A DNA stretch of 64,000 nucleotides, from positions 124,001 through 188,000 of the forward strand of contig NZ_JWTA01000003.1 in the NCBI RefSeq assembly GCF_000813825.1, in the 5' to 3' direction. Numbering within the stretch: position 1 is the first letter of the stretch; every line of letters begins with the position of its first letter. This stretch comes from Chryseobacterium taiwanense (GTDB taxonomy: Bacteria; Bacteroidota; Bacteroidia; Flavobacteriales; Weeksellaceae). The notes under the pieces are model-generated. The model was not told the origin of the DNA, searched no databases, and saw nothing but the letters and a program-made list of their open reading frames with translations. Of the stretch, positions 17,276-28,400 are shown piece after piece. Position numbers and translations under genes: made by a program.

Positions 17276-20251
17276 ATGAAAAAACTTTTTACTGTCTTAT
17301 TTTGTAGTGTGATAGGTGGGTCAGCTTTAGCGCAGTGGACTCCAGTTGTCCCAAAGAAGAGTTCAAGAACGTTGGAAGTATCTGCTTCCCGAGTGAGAGA
17401 TTATTATAAACTGGATTTGGGTATGCTTCAGTCTCAGTTGAAAAATGCACAGGAGATGGGGGCAAACGCAACACCGATAATTATTTCCTTACCTACACTT
17501 AGTGGGAAAATAGAAAAATTTTCTGTGTACAGTTTTCCTGTGGTAGTGAAAGAACTGGCAGATCAATATCAGCTGGGTTCTTATGTGGGGGTAGGAGTAG
17601 ATGATCCTAACAAGTATTTAAGATTTTCTTTAGCCCCAAATGATTTCCAGGCGATGATTATTGGTGACGGGGGGTATGAATTTATTGAACCTCAAATTGG
17701 TGATAAAACAATTTATGAGGTACATCCTAAAACAAAAAAAACACAAAGTGGTACTTTCTTGTGTGGAACAAACGAAACAACTGCTCAGAAAAAACAAATT
17801 TCCGGATTATTAAAAAAAGGAAGTTCTTTTACCAATCAGCCTAGTGATTTCTCCAAATCTTCTGACAAAAAATACAGAACGATGAGACTGGCAATGTCAG
17901 TTACAGGTGAATATACTGTATTTCATGGAGGAACGTTAGCGGGTGCTTTAGCAGCAATCAATGCAACAATGACCAGAGTTAATGGTGTATTTGAAAAAGA
18001 TTTTGCATTGCACTTAAATGTTCAGAATTATCCAGGTATTATTTATTTAGATTCAGCAACAGATCCTTACTCTCCTGCTTCTAGTGGAGGAAGTCCAGAT
18101 TGGAATTTACAGCTTCAGCAAACACTTACTACAAATGTTGGTAATGCTAATTATGATATAGGACACTTATTTGGTGCAACAGGGGGTGGAGGTAATGCAG
18201 GATGTATCGGTTGTGTATGTACAGATCCAACAACTGCGGAACCAGAAGGAAAAGGGTCAGGATTTACTTCTCCAGCAGATGGGATCTCTCAAGGAGATAA
18301 CTTTGATATAGACTATGTCGCTCACGAAATGGGACATCAATTAGGTGCTAATCATACATTTTCTCATGCTCTTGAAGGGTCTGGGGTAAATATGGAACCT
18401 GGTTCAGGTTCTACTATTATGGGATATGCTGGGATTACAGGTACTAATACAGATGTTCAACCACATTCGGATGCTTATTTTCATGTGGCAAGTATAGATC
18501 AGGTATTAGACAATTTACAGACTACAACTTGTGATGTAGAAACTTCAGTGACAAATGACCCGCCAGTAATTGCAGCTTTACCAACTTACAATATTCCTAA
18601 AGGAACAGCATTTGTTTTGACAGCTTCTGCCACCGATGCGCAGGGTGATCCAATGACGTATTCGTGGGAAGAAATAGATGACGCAAGTACAACTATTAAT
18701 AAAAATAATTTGGGGACAACTTCTACGGGAGCCTCGTTTCGTTCTGCTGTGCCATCTACAAATCCTACAAGATATTTCCCTAAATTATCTTCTGTGTTAA
18801 ATGGAGTATTAGATAATAGTGGGAGTACTTGGGAATCTGTATCTATGGTTCCTAGAACTACCAATTATGCTGTGACGGTAAGAGATAATAATGCTAATGC
18901 TACAACGCAACAATCACAGTATGCAACGCAAACTATTATTGTTGGAGATAATGGACCATTTAAAGTAACTACTACTGTTGCTGAAGCAAATGGATCTCCA
19001 ACTCCTATTTCTTGGGCGGTTGCCAATACTACCGCAGCTCCTTATAATGTAACTAATGTAAAAATAGATTACACTACAGATAATGGTGCTACATGGACGG
19101 TGCTTTCTGCATCAACTCCAAATGATGGTTCGGAAAGTTTTACTTTACCAACTTCATTGAATGGAACGACCATTAAAGTGAGAGTTTCTTCAATTGGTAA
19201 TATATTTTACACTATCGGGACTGTTTCACTTACTACATTGTCTCCTTGTAGTACTGCTGCGCCTTCTGGCCTTACGGTAATTACCTCACTTGGAGGAGCT
19301 TCAATCTATTGGACTCCTTATTCAGGAACTACCACTGCGTATATTGTACGATATAAAAAAACTACGGATACTACTTGGACGGAAGTTCCTACATCAGGAT
19401 CTGCAATTAATATTAGTGGTTTGACGGCAGGAACGTATGAAGTGCAGGTAGCAGCAGTATGTTCAGGTACTACAGGAACATATTCTACCTCTGTAAACTT
19501 TACAGTAACTACTTTTTCTACTGTAACTTATTGTGATTCTTCTACGGTTTATGCTACGGATGAATATATATCAAATGTATCATTGGCGAATGTAAATAAT
19601 CCTTCTGGAGCTTCTATATATACAAATTATACTACAAATTCTGCATTGCAGATTAATTTAGTAAAAGGAGCTTCTCCTTATACATTAACGGTAAATGTTG
19701 GAAATGGATATGCGTATGATGCGGGTTCTGTATGGATTGACTGGAATAGAAACGGAACATTTGAAGATTCTGAAAAAGTATTGAATGCTGTGGTGTCGTC
19801 TGCTGTTCCAACTCAGTATACATCGTCTGTTACAGTGCCTTCCACTGCTATAGAAAATCAACCATTAAGAATGAGAGTTGTATTTATTTATGCAGGTTCA
19901 GGAAATAATGGGGTTTCTATCCCTTCTGCTTATGCTTGTGGTACTAATTTCTACTATGGAGAAACTGAAGACTATAACGTAATGGTAACAACAGCTTTAG
20001 GGACACGTGAAGTAAATGATCCTAAAAATGCTATCCAAATCTATCCAAATCCTGCAACTGATTTCTTAAACGTTACTAAAGTTTCTGACAAAGCAACGTA
20101 TAAAATTTATAATGCAGCAGGACAATTAGTAAGTAATGGGAATATTAATGGTGGAAGAATTAATGTTTCAGCATTAATAAAAGGTGCTTATGTAATTGCT
20201 ATTGAAGATAAAGGAAACGATTTATTTAAATCTAAGTTTATTAAGAAGTAA
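17276..20251 (+). CDS. Secreted reprolysin-like metallopeptidase with FN3, GEVED and T9SS domains
   Basis: A 991-aa secreted peptidase. It has a signal peptide (residues 1-19, ending ALAQ), a propeptide-like N-terminal region (to about 190), and a reprolysin-like (M12B-type) catalytic domain with HEMGHQLGANH at 350-360, giving the zinc ligands and catalytic Glu351; STIMGYAG soon after is the probable Met-turn. One FN3 domain (about 657-745), a GEVED domain (about 750-905, ending GETEDYNVMV) and a type A sorting domain (IQIYPNPATDFLN ... SKFIKK) follow. It links the peptidase pair to the downstream adhesin-like genes, sharing FN3, GEVED and sorting modules with them. Confidence 0.92.
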   Translation: MKKLFTVLFCSVIGGSALAQWTPVVPKKSSRTLEVSASRVRDYYKLDLGMLQSQLKNAQEMGANATPIIISLPTLSGKIEKFSVYSFPVVVKELADQYQLGSYVGVGVDDPNKYLRFSLAPNDFQAMIIGDGGYEFIEPQIGDKTIYEVHPKTKKTQSGTFLCGTNETTAQKKQISGLLKKGSSFTNQPSDFSKSSDKKYRTMRLAMSVTGEYTVFHGGTLAGALAAINATMTRVNGVFEKDFALHLNVQNYPGIIYLDSATDPYSPASSGGSPDWNLQLQQTLTTNVGNANYDIGHLFGATGGGGNAGCIGCVCTDPTTAEPEGKGSGFTSPADGISQGDNFDIDYVAHEMGHQLGANHTFSHALEGSGVNMEPGSGSTIMGYAGITGTNTDVQPHSDAYFHVASIDQVLDNLQTTTCDVETSVTNDPPVIAALPTYNIPKGTAFVLTASATDAQGDPMTYSWEEIDDASTTINKNNLGTTSTGASFRSAVPSTNPTRYFPKLSSVLNGVLDNSGSTWESVSMVPRTTNYAVTVRDNNANATTQQSQYATQTIIVGDNGPFKVTTTVAEANGSPTPISWAVANTTAAPYNVTNVKIDYTTDNGATWTVLSASTPNDGSESFTLPTSLNGTTIKVRVSSIGNIFYTIGTVSLTTLSPCSTAAPSGLTVITSLGGASIYWTPYSGTTTAYIVRYKKTTDTTWTEVPTSGSAINISGLTAGTYEVQVAAVCSGTTGTYSTSVNFTVTTFSTVTYCDSSTVYATDEYISNVSLANVNNPSGASIYTNYTTNSALQINLVKGASPYTLTVNVGNGYAYDAGSVWIDWNRNGTFEDSEKVLNAVVSSAVPTQYTSSVTVPSTAIENQPLRMRVVFIYAGSGNNGVSIPSAYACGTNFYYGETEDYNVMVTTALGTREVNDPKNAIQIYPNPATDFLNVTKVSDKATYKIYNAAGQLVSNGNINGGRINVSALIKGAYVIAIEDKGNDLFKSKFIKK

Positions 20252-20276
20252 TAATATAATCTTTTAAATTATACTT

Positions 20277-20307
20277 AAAAGCCTCATGGAAACATGAGGC
20301 TTTTTTT
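20277..20307 (+). terminator. Rho-independent terminator
   Basis: AAAAGCCTCATG (20277-20288) and CATGAGGCTTTT (20293-20304) form a perfect 12-bp stem with GAAA loop, followed by T residues. Confidence 0.9.
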
Positions 20308-20449
20308 ATTGATAAACCTTGTTATAGATATAAATTTAATATGGTAACAGATGTTATGATTATCATGTGTTATTTGTAATTATGATTAATTTTTTTAACG
20401 GTATTGATTAAAAAAAAGAAGATTAAGTAGGATGTTTGTAAAAAATGAT

Positions 20450-20457
20450 TAGATTTG
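20450..20457 (+). promoter_or_regulatory. -7 promoter box for the first adhesin-like gene
   Basis: TAGATTTG, matching TAnnTTTG; the same octamer occurs upstream of the third paralogue (30486-30493). It implies a long 5' leader of about 210 nt. Confidence 0.5.
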
Positions 20458-20487
20458 TACAAATAATACAATGTTAAGTGATATATT

Positions 20488-20630
20488 ATGAAAAAATATC
20501 TATTTCCTCCCTTTTTACTGAAAAAAATATCTGTTTTTGTCGATATTCCCGATAGAAAATTTACTTGAATGTATTTTCTTTGAGATCATTATTAAATGAT
20601 TATAGTAAGTCTTTGTAATTGAACTTACTA
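20488..20630 (+). other. 5' leader with a short ORF and a hairpin
   Basis: The leader between the TAGATTTG box and the ATG at 20674 contains a 26-codon open frame (20488-20568) beginning MKKYLFPPFLLKK and a perfect 8-bp hairpin, TAGTAAGT (20603-20610) with ACTTACTA (20623-20630). Either could be chance in AT-rich DNA; a role in translation control is only a possibility. Confidence 0.3.
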
Positions 20631-20673
20631 AAATTGATTCAGCAACATTTTAACACTCAATATATTCAATACT

Positions 20674-23600
20674 ATGAAAAAACTTTTACTCATGTGCCAA
20701 TTGCTCTTTGGCTCATTTTTAATGGCTCAGGTCGCCTATACTCAGGACTGGACGGCTTCGGGACTTAATAGCTGGACCACAAGTGGGTCGGTTTTCTCAA
20801 ATAATACGACTGCAAATCAGATATGCGGAACCAGTGGTGGAACTATTAGAGGTGAACTCTATTATGGGCTTGCAGATCAGTTTACCTCACCCAATCTTAC
20901 TGGAAATAACAACGGGCAAATAACAATGTCCTTTGATTATAAAGTTACCGATTATTATGCGGGAACTACTGCTACACCTTCTGCTAATATTGGAAATATA
21001 AAAGTAGAATATGCTACAAGTACTTCTGGACCGTGGACGACGGCTTATACGATTAATTCTTCCAATCACGTAGCTGCGAATACTTGTGCGACAAAAACGA
21101 TTACTTTTGTGCCTTCTGCAGGAAATTTATATGTGAGATTTAATGTTACTTCTGATCTTAATTCAGATGTTTATTATTATTTCGATAATGTATCTATTTC
21201 TCAATCGGCGCCACCAACTTGTGCAGCTCCATCTGCAATAACGTTGGGAACAGTTACTGCCGCTACAGCCGCTGTGTCTTGGACGGCTCCAACGCCTGCA
21301 CCTGCAAATGGGTATGATGTTTACTATAATTCTACGGGAATACCTCCGACTTCAAGTACAGTGCTTAATGCAACCAATTCTGTGCCTAGTACTACTACAT
21401 CGACTACGATTTCAGGCTTGTCACCAATAACAACATATTATGTATGGGTAAGAGCGAAATGTAGTGCTACTGATCAAAGTTATTGGATTCCAATGGCCTC
21501 GTCTTTCACAACGCCATGTGTTTCAATTTCTACTTTTCCTTGGTCGGAAAATTTTGATTCAATGACAAGTATTGGATCGGGTGTATTGCCAAATTGTTGG
21601 GCTACTAATGGTGGAGGACCTTTATTCACGACTCAAGATGCTTCTGCTCAAGGGTATAATGATCCGAAATCAACTCCTAATTATGTAACTGTTTATTATC
21701 CAACAACAGCATCTTACTTATGGACGCCAAGTTTTCATTTAACAGCAAATCAGTCTTATGATTTCTCTTTCTTTTGGGTAGGAGACGGATATTCTGGTTG
21801 GGAAGGAGATGTATTGGTGAATACTTTACAGTCTTCTGCAGGTGCTACCAATTTGAATACTTTTGTGACTTCTTCACAAACAACCAATGGAGGTTCAAAT
21901 AGTACAAATTATACGAAAGTTAAAGTTACATTTGTACCTACTGTAACAGGTGAGTATAATTTTGGAATTAAAGCCTATGCGGCCACATGGGATCCTTATT
22001 ACCTAGGGTTTGATGACTTTAATGTAATGCCAACTCCTACATGTGTTGAGCCTACTGGGATGACAGTGAGCGGAATTGTCTCAAATACAGCTACTATAGG
22101 CTGGACAGCACCCAATCCTGTTCCTACAAATGGATATGAATACTATATTTCTACAACGAATACGCCACCTACCGTTGCTACAGGACCAGTATCCGGAACT
22201 TCTTTTGGCTTACCAAATAATTTAACTCCAAATACTACTTATTATTGGTGGGTTAGAGCAATTTGTTCTACCACAAATTCTAGTATTTGGATTCAGGGGC
22301 CAACATTTACAACGACACAGGTTCCTGCTCCATTACCTTATTCTCAGCCTTTTACAAGTAACGATTTTGGATTTGTAAATGGATCTCAGACAAATAAATG
22401 GTATTATGGTTCAGTTGCAGGTAATCCTGCTAATTCAATATATGTTTCTAATGATAATGGAGTAACAAATGCTTATGATGTGTATGCTACAAGTGTGGTG
22501 CACGCATTTAGAGATTTTGCAATTCCATCGGGAACAACTTCAGCTTCGCCTGCTATTTTGACTTTTGATTGGAGATCAATGGGAGAAGGAACAACGCCGT
22601 ATTTATATGACTATATAAGTGTATGGATGGTTCCGTCATCCTATATGCCAACTGCGGGGAATTCAATTACAGCAGGAGCGAATAGAGTGTTGTTGGGTCA
22701 ATTAAATCAGAAAGGGACTTGGCAAAGTTTTGTTAATACTAATGTTGATTTGTCAGGTTATGCGGGAGGTGTTATGCGTTTGGTATTTGAATGGAAAAAT
22801 GATTCATTTGGTGGGACTTCACCAGCTGGTGCAGTAGATAATATTAATTTATTGATTCCAACATGTAAAGTGCCAACAACTTTAGCGGTAGCAGGAATCG
22901 TTTCTAATGGTGCAACGATAAGCTGGGCGGCTCCAACACCTGTACCTGCTGGTGGTTATGTATATTATGTTTCTACTTCAAATGTACCACCTAGTGGAAG
23001 TACTCCTGGAACGGCAACAACGGCTACTTCTGTAGATTTAGCTCCTACTTTGGTTCCGAATACTACTTATTACTGGTGGGTAAGAGCAGTTTGTTCTTCT
23101 GCAGACAGTAGTATCTGGATTCCGGGTCCAAGCTTTATGACGACACAAATTCCGGCTACGCTTCCTTATCTTCAAAGTTTTGAAGGAGCGAACGATTTCG
23201 GAATATTAAATTCTGGACAACCTAATATATGGTTCCATGGCTCAGCAACAGGAAATACGGGTAAATCTATTTATATTTCTAATGATAATGGAACTACAAA
23301 TGCATATACAGATAATACTACAAGTATAGTACATGCTTATAGAGATATTCAGATTCCTGCGGGGACTAGTTTGGCTACCTTCTCTTTTGACTGGAAAGCA
23401 GATGGAGAAAGTTATTATGATTATTTAAAGGTTTGGCTGGTACCAGCAAACTTCTTACCTACATCTGGAACTCAGATTACTGCAACAACAGGAACACCTG
23501 GAGCACCTGGAAGAATTCAGGTAGGTCAGTTTAATCAAAATGGAACCTGGCAATCTTATTCTAACACAAACTTAAATCTTACGAATTATGCTGGTGAGAT

Positions 23601-25269
23601 AATGCGTTTGGTATTCGAATGGACGAATGATAGTTCGGGAGGCACTCAGCCACCAGCAGCTGTTGATAATATCATCTTGAGAGTTTGTAGTACAACTACA
23701 CCAGTAGTTACGGTTATTCCGGCTTCTATTACGCATAATTCAGTAACGATTACTTGGCCACAAGATGATGGTGGAGCTTCTTATAAAGTGAAATACCGTC
23801 CAGTTGGTTCTACAGGAGGTTGGTTGCCTACAGGAGGTCCGATTGATGTAGCAGCTGTAAATAGTGCAACGCAGACACTTACTCTGAATCCACCAACGTA
23901 TTCTTTAACTCCGGCTACATTATATGAAGTGGAAGTAGCTGCAGTTTGTAATACGGTAAATATAGGAGTGTATTCACATAATGAATTTACTACAAAATGT
24001 GACCCGACTCCACCAAACGTAACATTTACCAATATTACATCTTCTTCGGCGGTTGTTAACTGGTCTCCGTTAGTGGCAAGTGCAACGTATGAAATGAGAT
24101 GGAGAAAAGTAGGAGATGGATGGCCGGCTGGAACGGTTACTTTGCCGAACCCGCCTGCAAGTACTTATTTACTTCAAAATTTAGCACCATATACTCAATA
24201 TGAGGTACAGATAAGAAGTACGTGTGTAAATTCTACAACACCTAACCCATGGTCAAGCTTGTCAAGATTTACAACAGAAAGAACTTGTGATATTGCACCA
24301 CCAGGATTAACAATTCTTGAACTAAAGCCTACAAGTGCTAAAGTTCAATGGGATCCTTATAACGGCCCTGATGCAACAGGACAGTATATCTTGAGATACA
24401 GAAAAATAGGAGTACCGGGATGGACGAATATTACAGTATCAAATAATATTTATACACTTACCGGTTTATTGGAATTGACTAAGTATGAAATGGAAGTAGC
24501 GAATATTTGTAGTGGTACACCGGGTAACTTTACTTTGCCGTATTACTTTACAACACCTACAGTGATCTATTGTCAGCAGGCAGCAGTGAATTCAGTAGGA
24601 GATTACATTTCTAAAGTAACGGTTACTCCTAACGGAAAACCACAGATGGAAAACCCTTCGGCGGGATCAACGTATACGGATTATACAGCCGTTACCAAAG
24701 CTCAGATCGAATTGATTCAAGGATCATCAAATAATCAGTTGACGATTGATAAAGTAGCAACAGGAGATGCGGGAGTTGTCGCTTGGATTGATTTTAACAG
24801 AAACGGAGAATTTGATATCAATGAAAGAATCTTAGTATCCGGACCAAACACGGCAGCAACAGCAACTACCACATTCAATGTTCCGGCAGATGCTTTTGTA
24901 AGCAACGCAGACTATATGTATGTAGTAATGAGAGTAGCATTGATGAAAGGAGGGCTTCCTGTGAATTGTACCAACTTTGACAGTGGAGAAGTAGAAGATT
25001 ATACTGTAAGAATTACCAAGAAAGCAGCTACAAATCTGTTGAATCAGGATGATATTTTGATTTATCCTAATCCGGTAACAACGGTATTAAATGTTAAGAA
25101 TATCAGCAAACGTGCTAATTATAAGATTTATAGTGCTGCTGGTCAGTTGATCTCAAGCGGAATTATCTTAAACAATAAGGTAGATGTTCATGCTCTGATC
25201 AATGGAATGTATGTGATCGATATTCAGGATGGTTCAACTTCAGTACAGAAGAAATTCATCAAGGAATAA
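20674..25269 (+). CDS. Giant T9SS-secreted FN3/GEVED adhesin-like protein, paralogue 1
   Basis: A 1531-aa secreted modular protein with signal peptide 1-19 (ending LMAQ). Approximate order: a unique beta-rich N-terminal module (20-180), FN3 (183-280), a variant jelly-roll-like module starting CVSISTFPWSENF (282-455), FN3 (457-550), an anchor-J/cleaved-adhesin-like module starting LPYSQPF (554-730), FN3 (731-825), a second such module starting LPYLQSF (829-1003), three FN3 (1005, 1109, 1205), GEVED (1300-1450) and a type A sorting domain (1455-1531, LIYPNPVTTVLN to the end KKFIKE). The domain class is inferred from repeated Cys-started FN3 patterns and the GEVEDYTVRI signature. Likely surface or secreted adhesion/matrix protein; ligand unknown. 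Confidence 0.88.
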   Translation: MKKLLLMCQLLFGSFLMAQVAYTQDWTASGLNSWTTSGSVFSNNTTANQICGTSGGTIRGELYYGLADQFTSPNLTGNNNGQITMSFDYKVTDYYAGTTATPSANIGNIKVEYATSTSGPWTTAYTINSSNHVAANTCATKTITFVPSAGNLYVRFNVTSDLNSDVYYYFDNVSISQSAPPTCAAPSAITLGTVTAATAAVSWTAPTPAPANGYDVYYNSTGIPPTSSTVLNATNSVPSTTTSTTISGLSPITTYYVWVRAKCSATDQSYWIPMASSFTTPCVSISTFPWSENFDSMTSIGSGVLPNCWATNGGGPLFTTQDASAQGYNDPKSTPNYVTVYYPTTASYLWTPSFHLTANQSYDFSFFWVGDGYSGWEGDVLVNTLQSSAGATNLNTFVTSSQTTNGGSNSTNYTKVKVTFVPTVTGEYNFGIKAYAATWDPYYLGFDDFNVMPTPTCVEPTGMTVSGIVSNTATIGWTAPNPVPTNGYEYYISTTNTPPTVATGPVSGTSFGLPNNLTPNTTYYWWVRAICSTTNSSIWIQGPTFTTTQVPAPLPYSQPFTSNDFGFVNGSQTNKWYYGSVAGNPANSIYVSNDNGVTNAYDVYATSVVHAFRDFAIPSGTTSASPAILTFDWRSMGEGTTPYLYDYISVWMVPSSYMPTAGNSITAGANRVLLGQLNQKGTWQSFVNTNVDLSGYAGGVMRLVFEWKNDSFGGTSPAGAVDNINLLIPTCKVPTTLAVAGIVSNGATISWAAPTPVPAGGYVYYVSTSNVPPSGSTPGTATTATSVDLAPTLVPNTTYYWWVRAVCSSADSSIWIPGPSFMTTQIPATLPYLQSFEGANDFGILNSGQPNIWFHGSATGNTGKSIYISNDNGTTNAYTDNTTSIVHAYRDIQIPAGTSLATFSFDWKADGESYYDYLKVWLVPANFLPTSGTQITATTGTPGAPGRIQVGQFNQNGTWQSYSNTNLNLTNYAGEIMRLVFEWTNDSSGGTQPPAAVDNIILRVCSTTTPVVTVIPASITHNSVTITWPQDDGGASYKVKYRPVGSTGGWLPTGGPIDVAAVNSATQTLTLNPPTYSLTPATLYEVEVAAVCNTVNIGVYSHNEFTTKCDPTPPNVTFTNITSSSAVVNWSPLVASATYEMRWRKVGDGWPAGTVTLPNPPASTYLLQNLAPYTQYEVQIRSTCVNSTTPNPWSSLSRFTTERTCDIAPPGLTILELKPTSAKVQWDPYNGPDATGQYILRYRKIGVPGWTNITVSNNIYTLTGLLELTKYEMEVANICSGTPGNFTLPYYFTTPTVIYCQQAAVNSVGDYISKVTVTPNGKPQMENPSAGSTYTDYTAVTKAQIELIQGSSNNQLTIDKVATGDAGVVAWIDFNRNGEFDINERILVSGPNTAATATTTFNVPADAFVSNADYMYVVMRVALMKGGLPVNCTNFDSGEVEDYTVRITKKAATNLLNQDDILIYPNPVTTVLNVKNISKRANYKIYSAAGQLISSGIILNNKVDVHALINGMYVIDIQDGSTSVQKKFIKE

Positions 25270-25300
25270 GGACAGTAAAAATTAATTACTTTTAAAATAG

Positions 25301-25335
25301 AATCAGCTCTCAGAAATGGGAGCTGATTTTTTTAT
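25301..25335 (+). terminator. Terminator, copy 1 of a repeated hairpin
   Basis: AATCAGCTCTC (25301-25311) pairs with GGGAGCTGATT (25318-25328) around AGAAAT, then T run. Almost the same hairpin ends each of the four adhesin-like genes. Confidence 0.9.
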
Positions 25336-25481
25336 TAACATTTGTGAATTTTTAGAGGTTGACGTGTTAGGGTTGCTCTTGTGTTAAGATTTTGTAGGAA
25401 TTTTTATAAAAAAACAACTAAATTTCAATTAATTGTAAAAAATGCTTAAATTCGTAAAGATTAATTTTAATAAAACAATTT

Positions 25482-28400
25482 ATGAAGAAACTCTTTACTT
25501 TTTTAACACTTCTTGTGTGTTTTTTCTGTACAGGCTTATTACAGCACATAAGAGGACAGGCACCTGCAACTTTTCCGTATACGCAGAATTTTACTTCTGC
25601 GAATGATTTCACCTTTGTTAACGGAACGCAGGTTAATAAATGGGTATATGGGACTGCAGCCGGTAACCCTGGAGGAGCAATTTATGTATCTAACGACAAT
25701 GGTGTAACAAATAATTATACCAATAATGTTGGTAGCGTAGTTCATGCTTACAGAGAATTTACCGTTCCTGCAGGAACTACTATGACAACATTAGTTTTTG
25801 ACTGGAGATCTTTTGGTGATGATTCTACATTTGATAGAATGAGGGTATATTTAGCTCCTTCTACTTTTACCCCAACAGCAGGTACTCAAATGGCAGCAAC
25901 GGGTGGAAATATACAGCTGGGGGCTAATTTCGAAATGCAGAATACTTGGCAGAATTATACAAATCCCCTGGTGAATTTATCCAGTTTTGCTGGAAGTACA
26001 GTTAAATTGATTTTTGAATGGAGAAATGATACTATTATTGGAACGAGCCCAGCTTCGGCAGTCGATAATATTAACTTTTTCATTCCTACATGTGTTGTAC
26101 CTTCAGCACAGGCTGTAAGTAATGTGGTTTCAAACGGAGCAACATTGAGTTGGACGTCACCGACACCGGCACCTGCAAATGGCTTTGCGTATTATATTAC
26201 AACGACTAATGTACCTCCTGCTGCCGGGGCAACACCGACAGGAACTACGGCTACAGCATCAGTAAATCTGGTACCTACATTAACTCCTAATACACAATAT
26301 TATTGGTGGGTAAAATCTGTTTGTTCATCTACGGATAGTAGTCTTTGGATGCCTGGACCAACTTTTACAACGACTCAGATACCGGCTAGTTTACCTTATA
26401 GTCAAGCATTTTCGGGAAGTAATGATTTTGGATTTACTACAGGTACTCAGGTAAATAAATGGTATTATGGCTCTGCAGCAGGTAACCCTGCTAATGGGAT
26501 TTATATATCAAATGATAATGGGGTTACAAATACATATAACATTAGCCCAACAACTACCCAAGTAACTCATGCATATAGAGATTTTACTATTCCGGCAGGT
26601 ACAACAGCAGCTTCCCCTGCGATTTTGTCATTTGACTGGAGAGCGATGGGAGAAGGGACTACTGATTATTTAAGAGTGTGGATAGTGCCTGCTTCTTTTA
26701 TGCCAACAGCGGGGACATTGATTGCTACTGGGACAAACAGAGTTCAGTTGGGGCAATTCAACCAGCAAGGTACTTGGCAAAATTATTTAAATCCAACATT
26801 AGATGTTTCTGCATATGCAGGAGCTACAATGCGTTTGGTATTTGAATGGCGAAATGATACTTTTGGAGGTAATCAGCCTCCTGCAGCAATTGATAATGTT
26901 AATTTATTAATACCAACATGTAAAGTACCAACAGCTTTAAATGTAACAGGGATTGTGGCAAATGGAGCTAGTATAAATTGGACAGCTCCGACACCGGCAC
27001 CAGCCAATGGATATGCATATTATGTTTCTACCACAAATGTACCTCCTACAGGAGCTCCTACAGGAACTACAACGGCAACAACTGTGAATTTGGCTCCAAC
27101 TTTGGTTCCAAATACAACGTATTATTGGTGGGTAAAAGCTATTTGTTCTTCTACGGACAGTAGTATTTGGGTTCCTGGTCCTAGTTTTGCAACGGCGCAA
27201 ATACCGGCTACTCTTCCATATTCTCAGAATTTTAATACCAATGATTTTGGGTTTATAAATGGAACTCAAGTTAATAAATGGTATCACGGTTCTGCGGCGG
27301 GTAATCCTGTGAATGGAATTTATATATCAAATGATAATGGGGTTACTAATGCATATACTATTAGTACATCTGCTTCTCAGGTATCTCACGCATATAGAGA
27401 TTTTGCTATTCCTGCAGGAACAACTGCGGCTTCCCCTGCTATTCTGACTTTTGATTGGAGGGCTTTTGGAGAAGGAACGACATGGGATTATCTTAGAGTT
27501 TGGATGGTGCCTGTATCGTATATGCCGGTTGCAGGAACGCAAACTGTAGCGGGAACAAATAGGGTTCAGATAGGACAATTTAATCAACAGGCATCATGGC
27601 AAAATTATATTAATACCAATGTCAATTTGGCTGCTTATGCTGGGACTACGATGCGTTTGGTGTTTGAATGGAGAAGTGATACGACTGGTGGAACACAGCC
27701 ACCGGCAGCGGTTGATAATATTAACTTATTGATTCCAACGTGTAAAGTTCCTACGGCATTGGCTGTAACAGGAGTTGTTGCTAATGGGGCAACGATAAGC
27801 TGGACAGCTCCAACACCTGCTCCTGCGAATGGATATGCGTATTATGTTTCTACTTCAAATGTACCCCCAACGGGAGCTCCTACAGGAACTACGACAACTA
27901 CTTCTGTAAATTTAGCTCCAACTTTGGTTCCAAATACAACATATTACTGGTGGGTGAGAGCAGTTTGTTCTTCTACCGATAGCAGTATCTGGATTCCTGG
28001 ACCAAGCTTTATGACGACGCAAATTCCGGCTACGCTTCCTTATCTTCAGAACTTTGAAGCAACGAATGATTTGGGATTATTGAATGGAACGCAAACTAAT
28101 AAATGGTTCCATGGTTCAGCAACAGGAAATACAGGTAAGTCTATTTATGTTTCTAATGATAGTGGAGTTACCAATGCTTATACTATTACATCGGCAAGTG
28201 TAGTACAGGCATATAGAGATATTGCAATTCCTGCAGGAACTTCTCTGGCTATATTTTCTTTTGACTGGAAAGCAGAGGGAGAAAGCAATTGGGATTATCT
28301 GAGAGTATGGTTGGTGCCTTCGAGCTTTATGCCTACTCCTGGAACTCAAATTGCGGCTGGTACAGGAAGAATTCAGTTAGGACAATACAATTTGAGTGGA

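Noticed and set aside
26937..27587. Minus-strand open frames inside the adhesin-like genes (also at 28116-28349, 32447-32629 and elsewhere)
   Set aside because: They are rich in Ser, Arg, Cys and Ile as expected from reverse reading of Thr/Ala/Asn-rich repeats, and lie fully within strongly supported genes.
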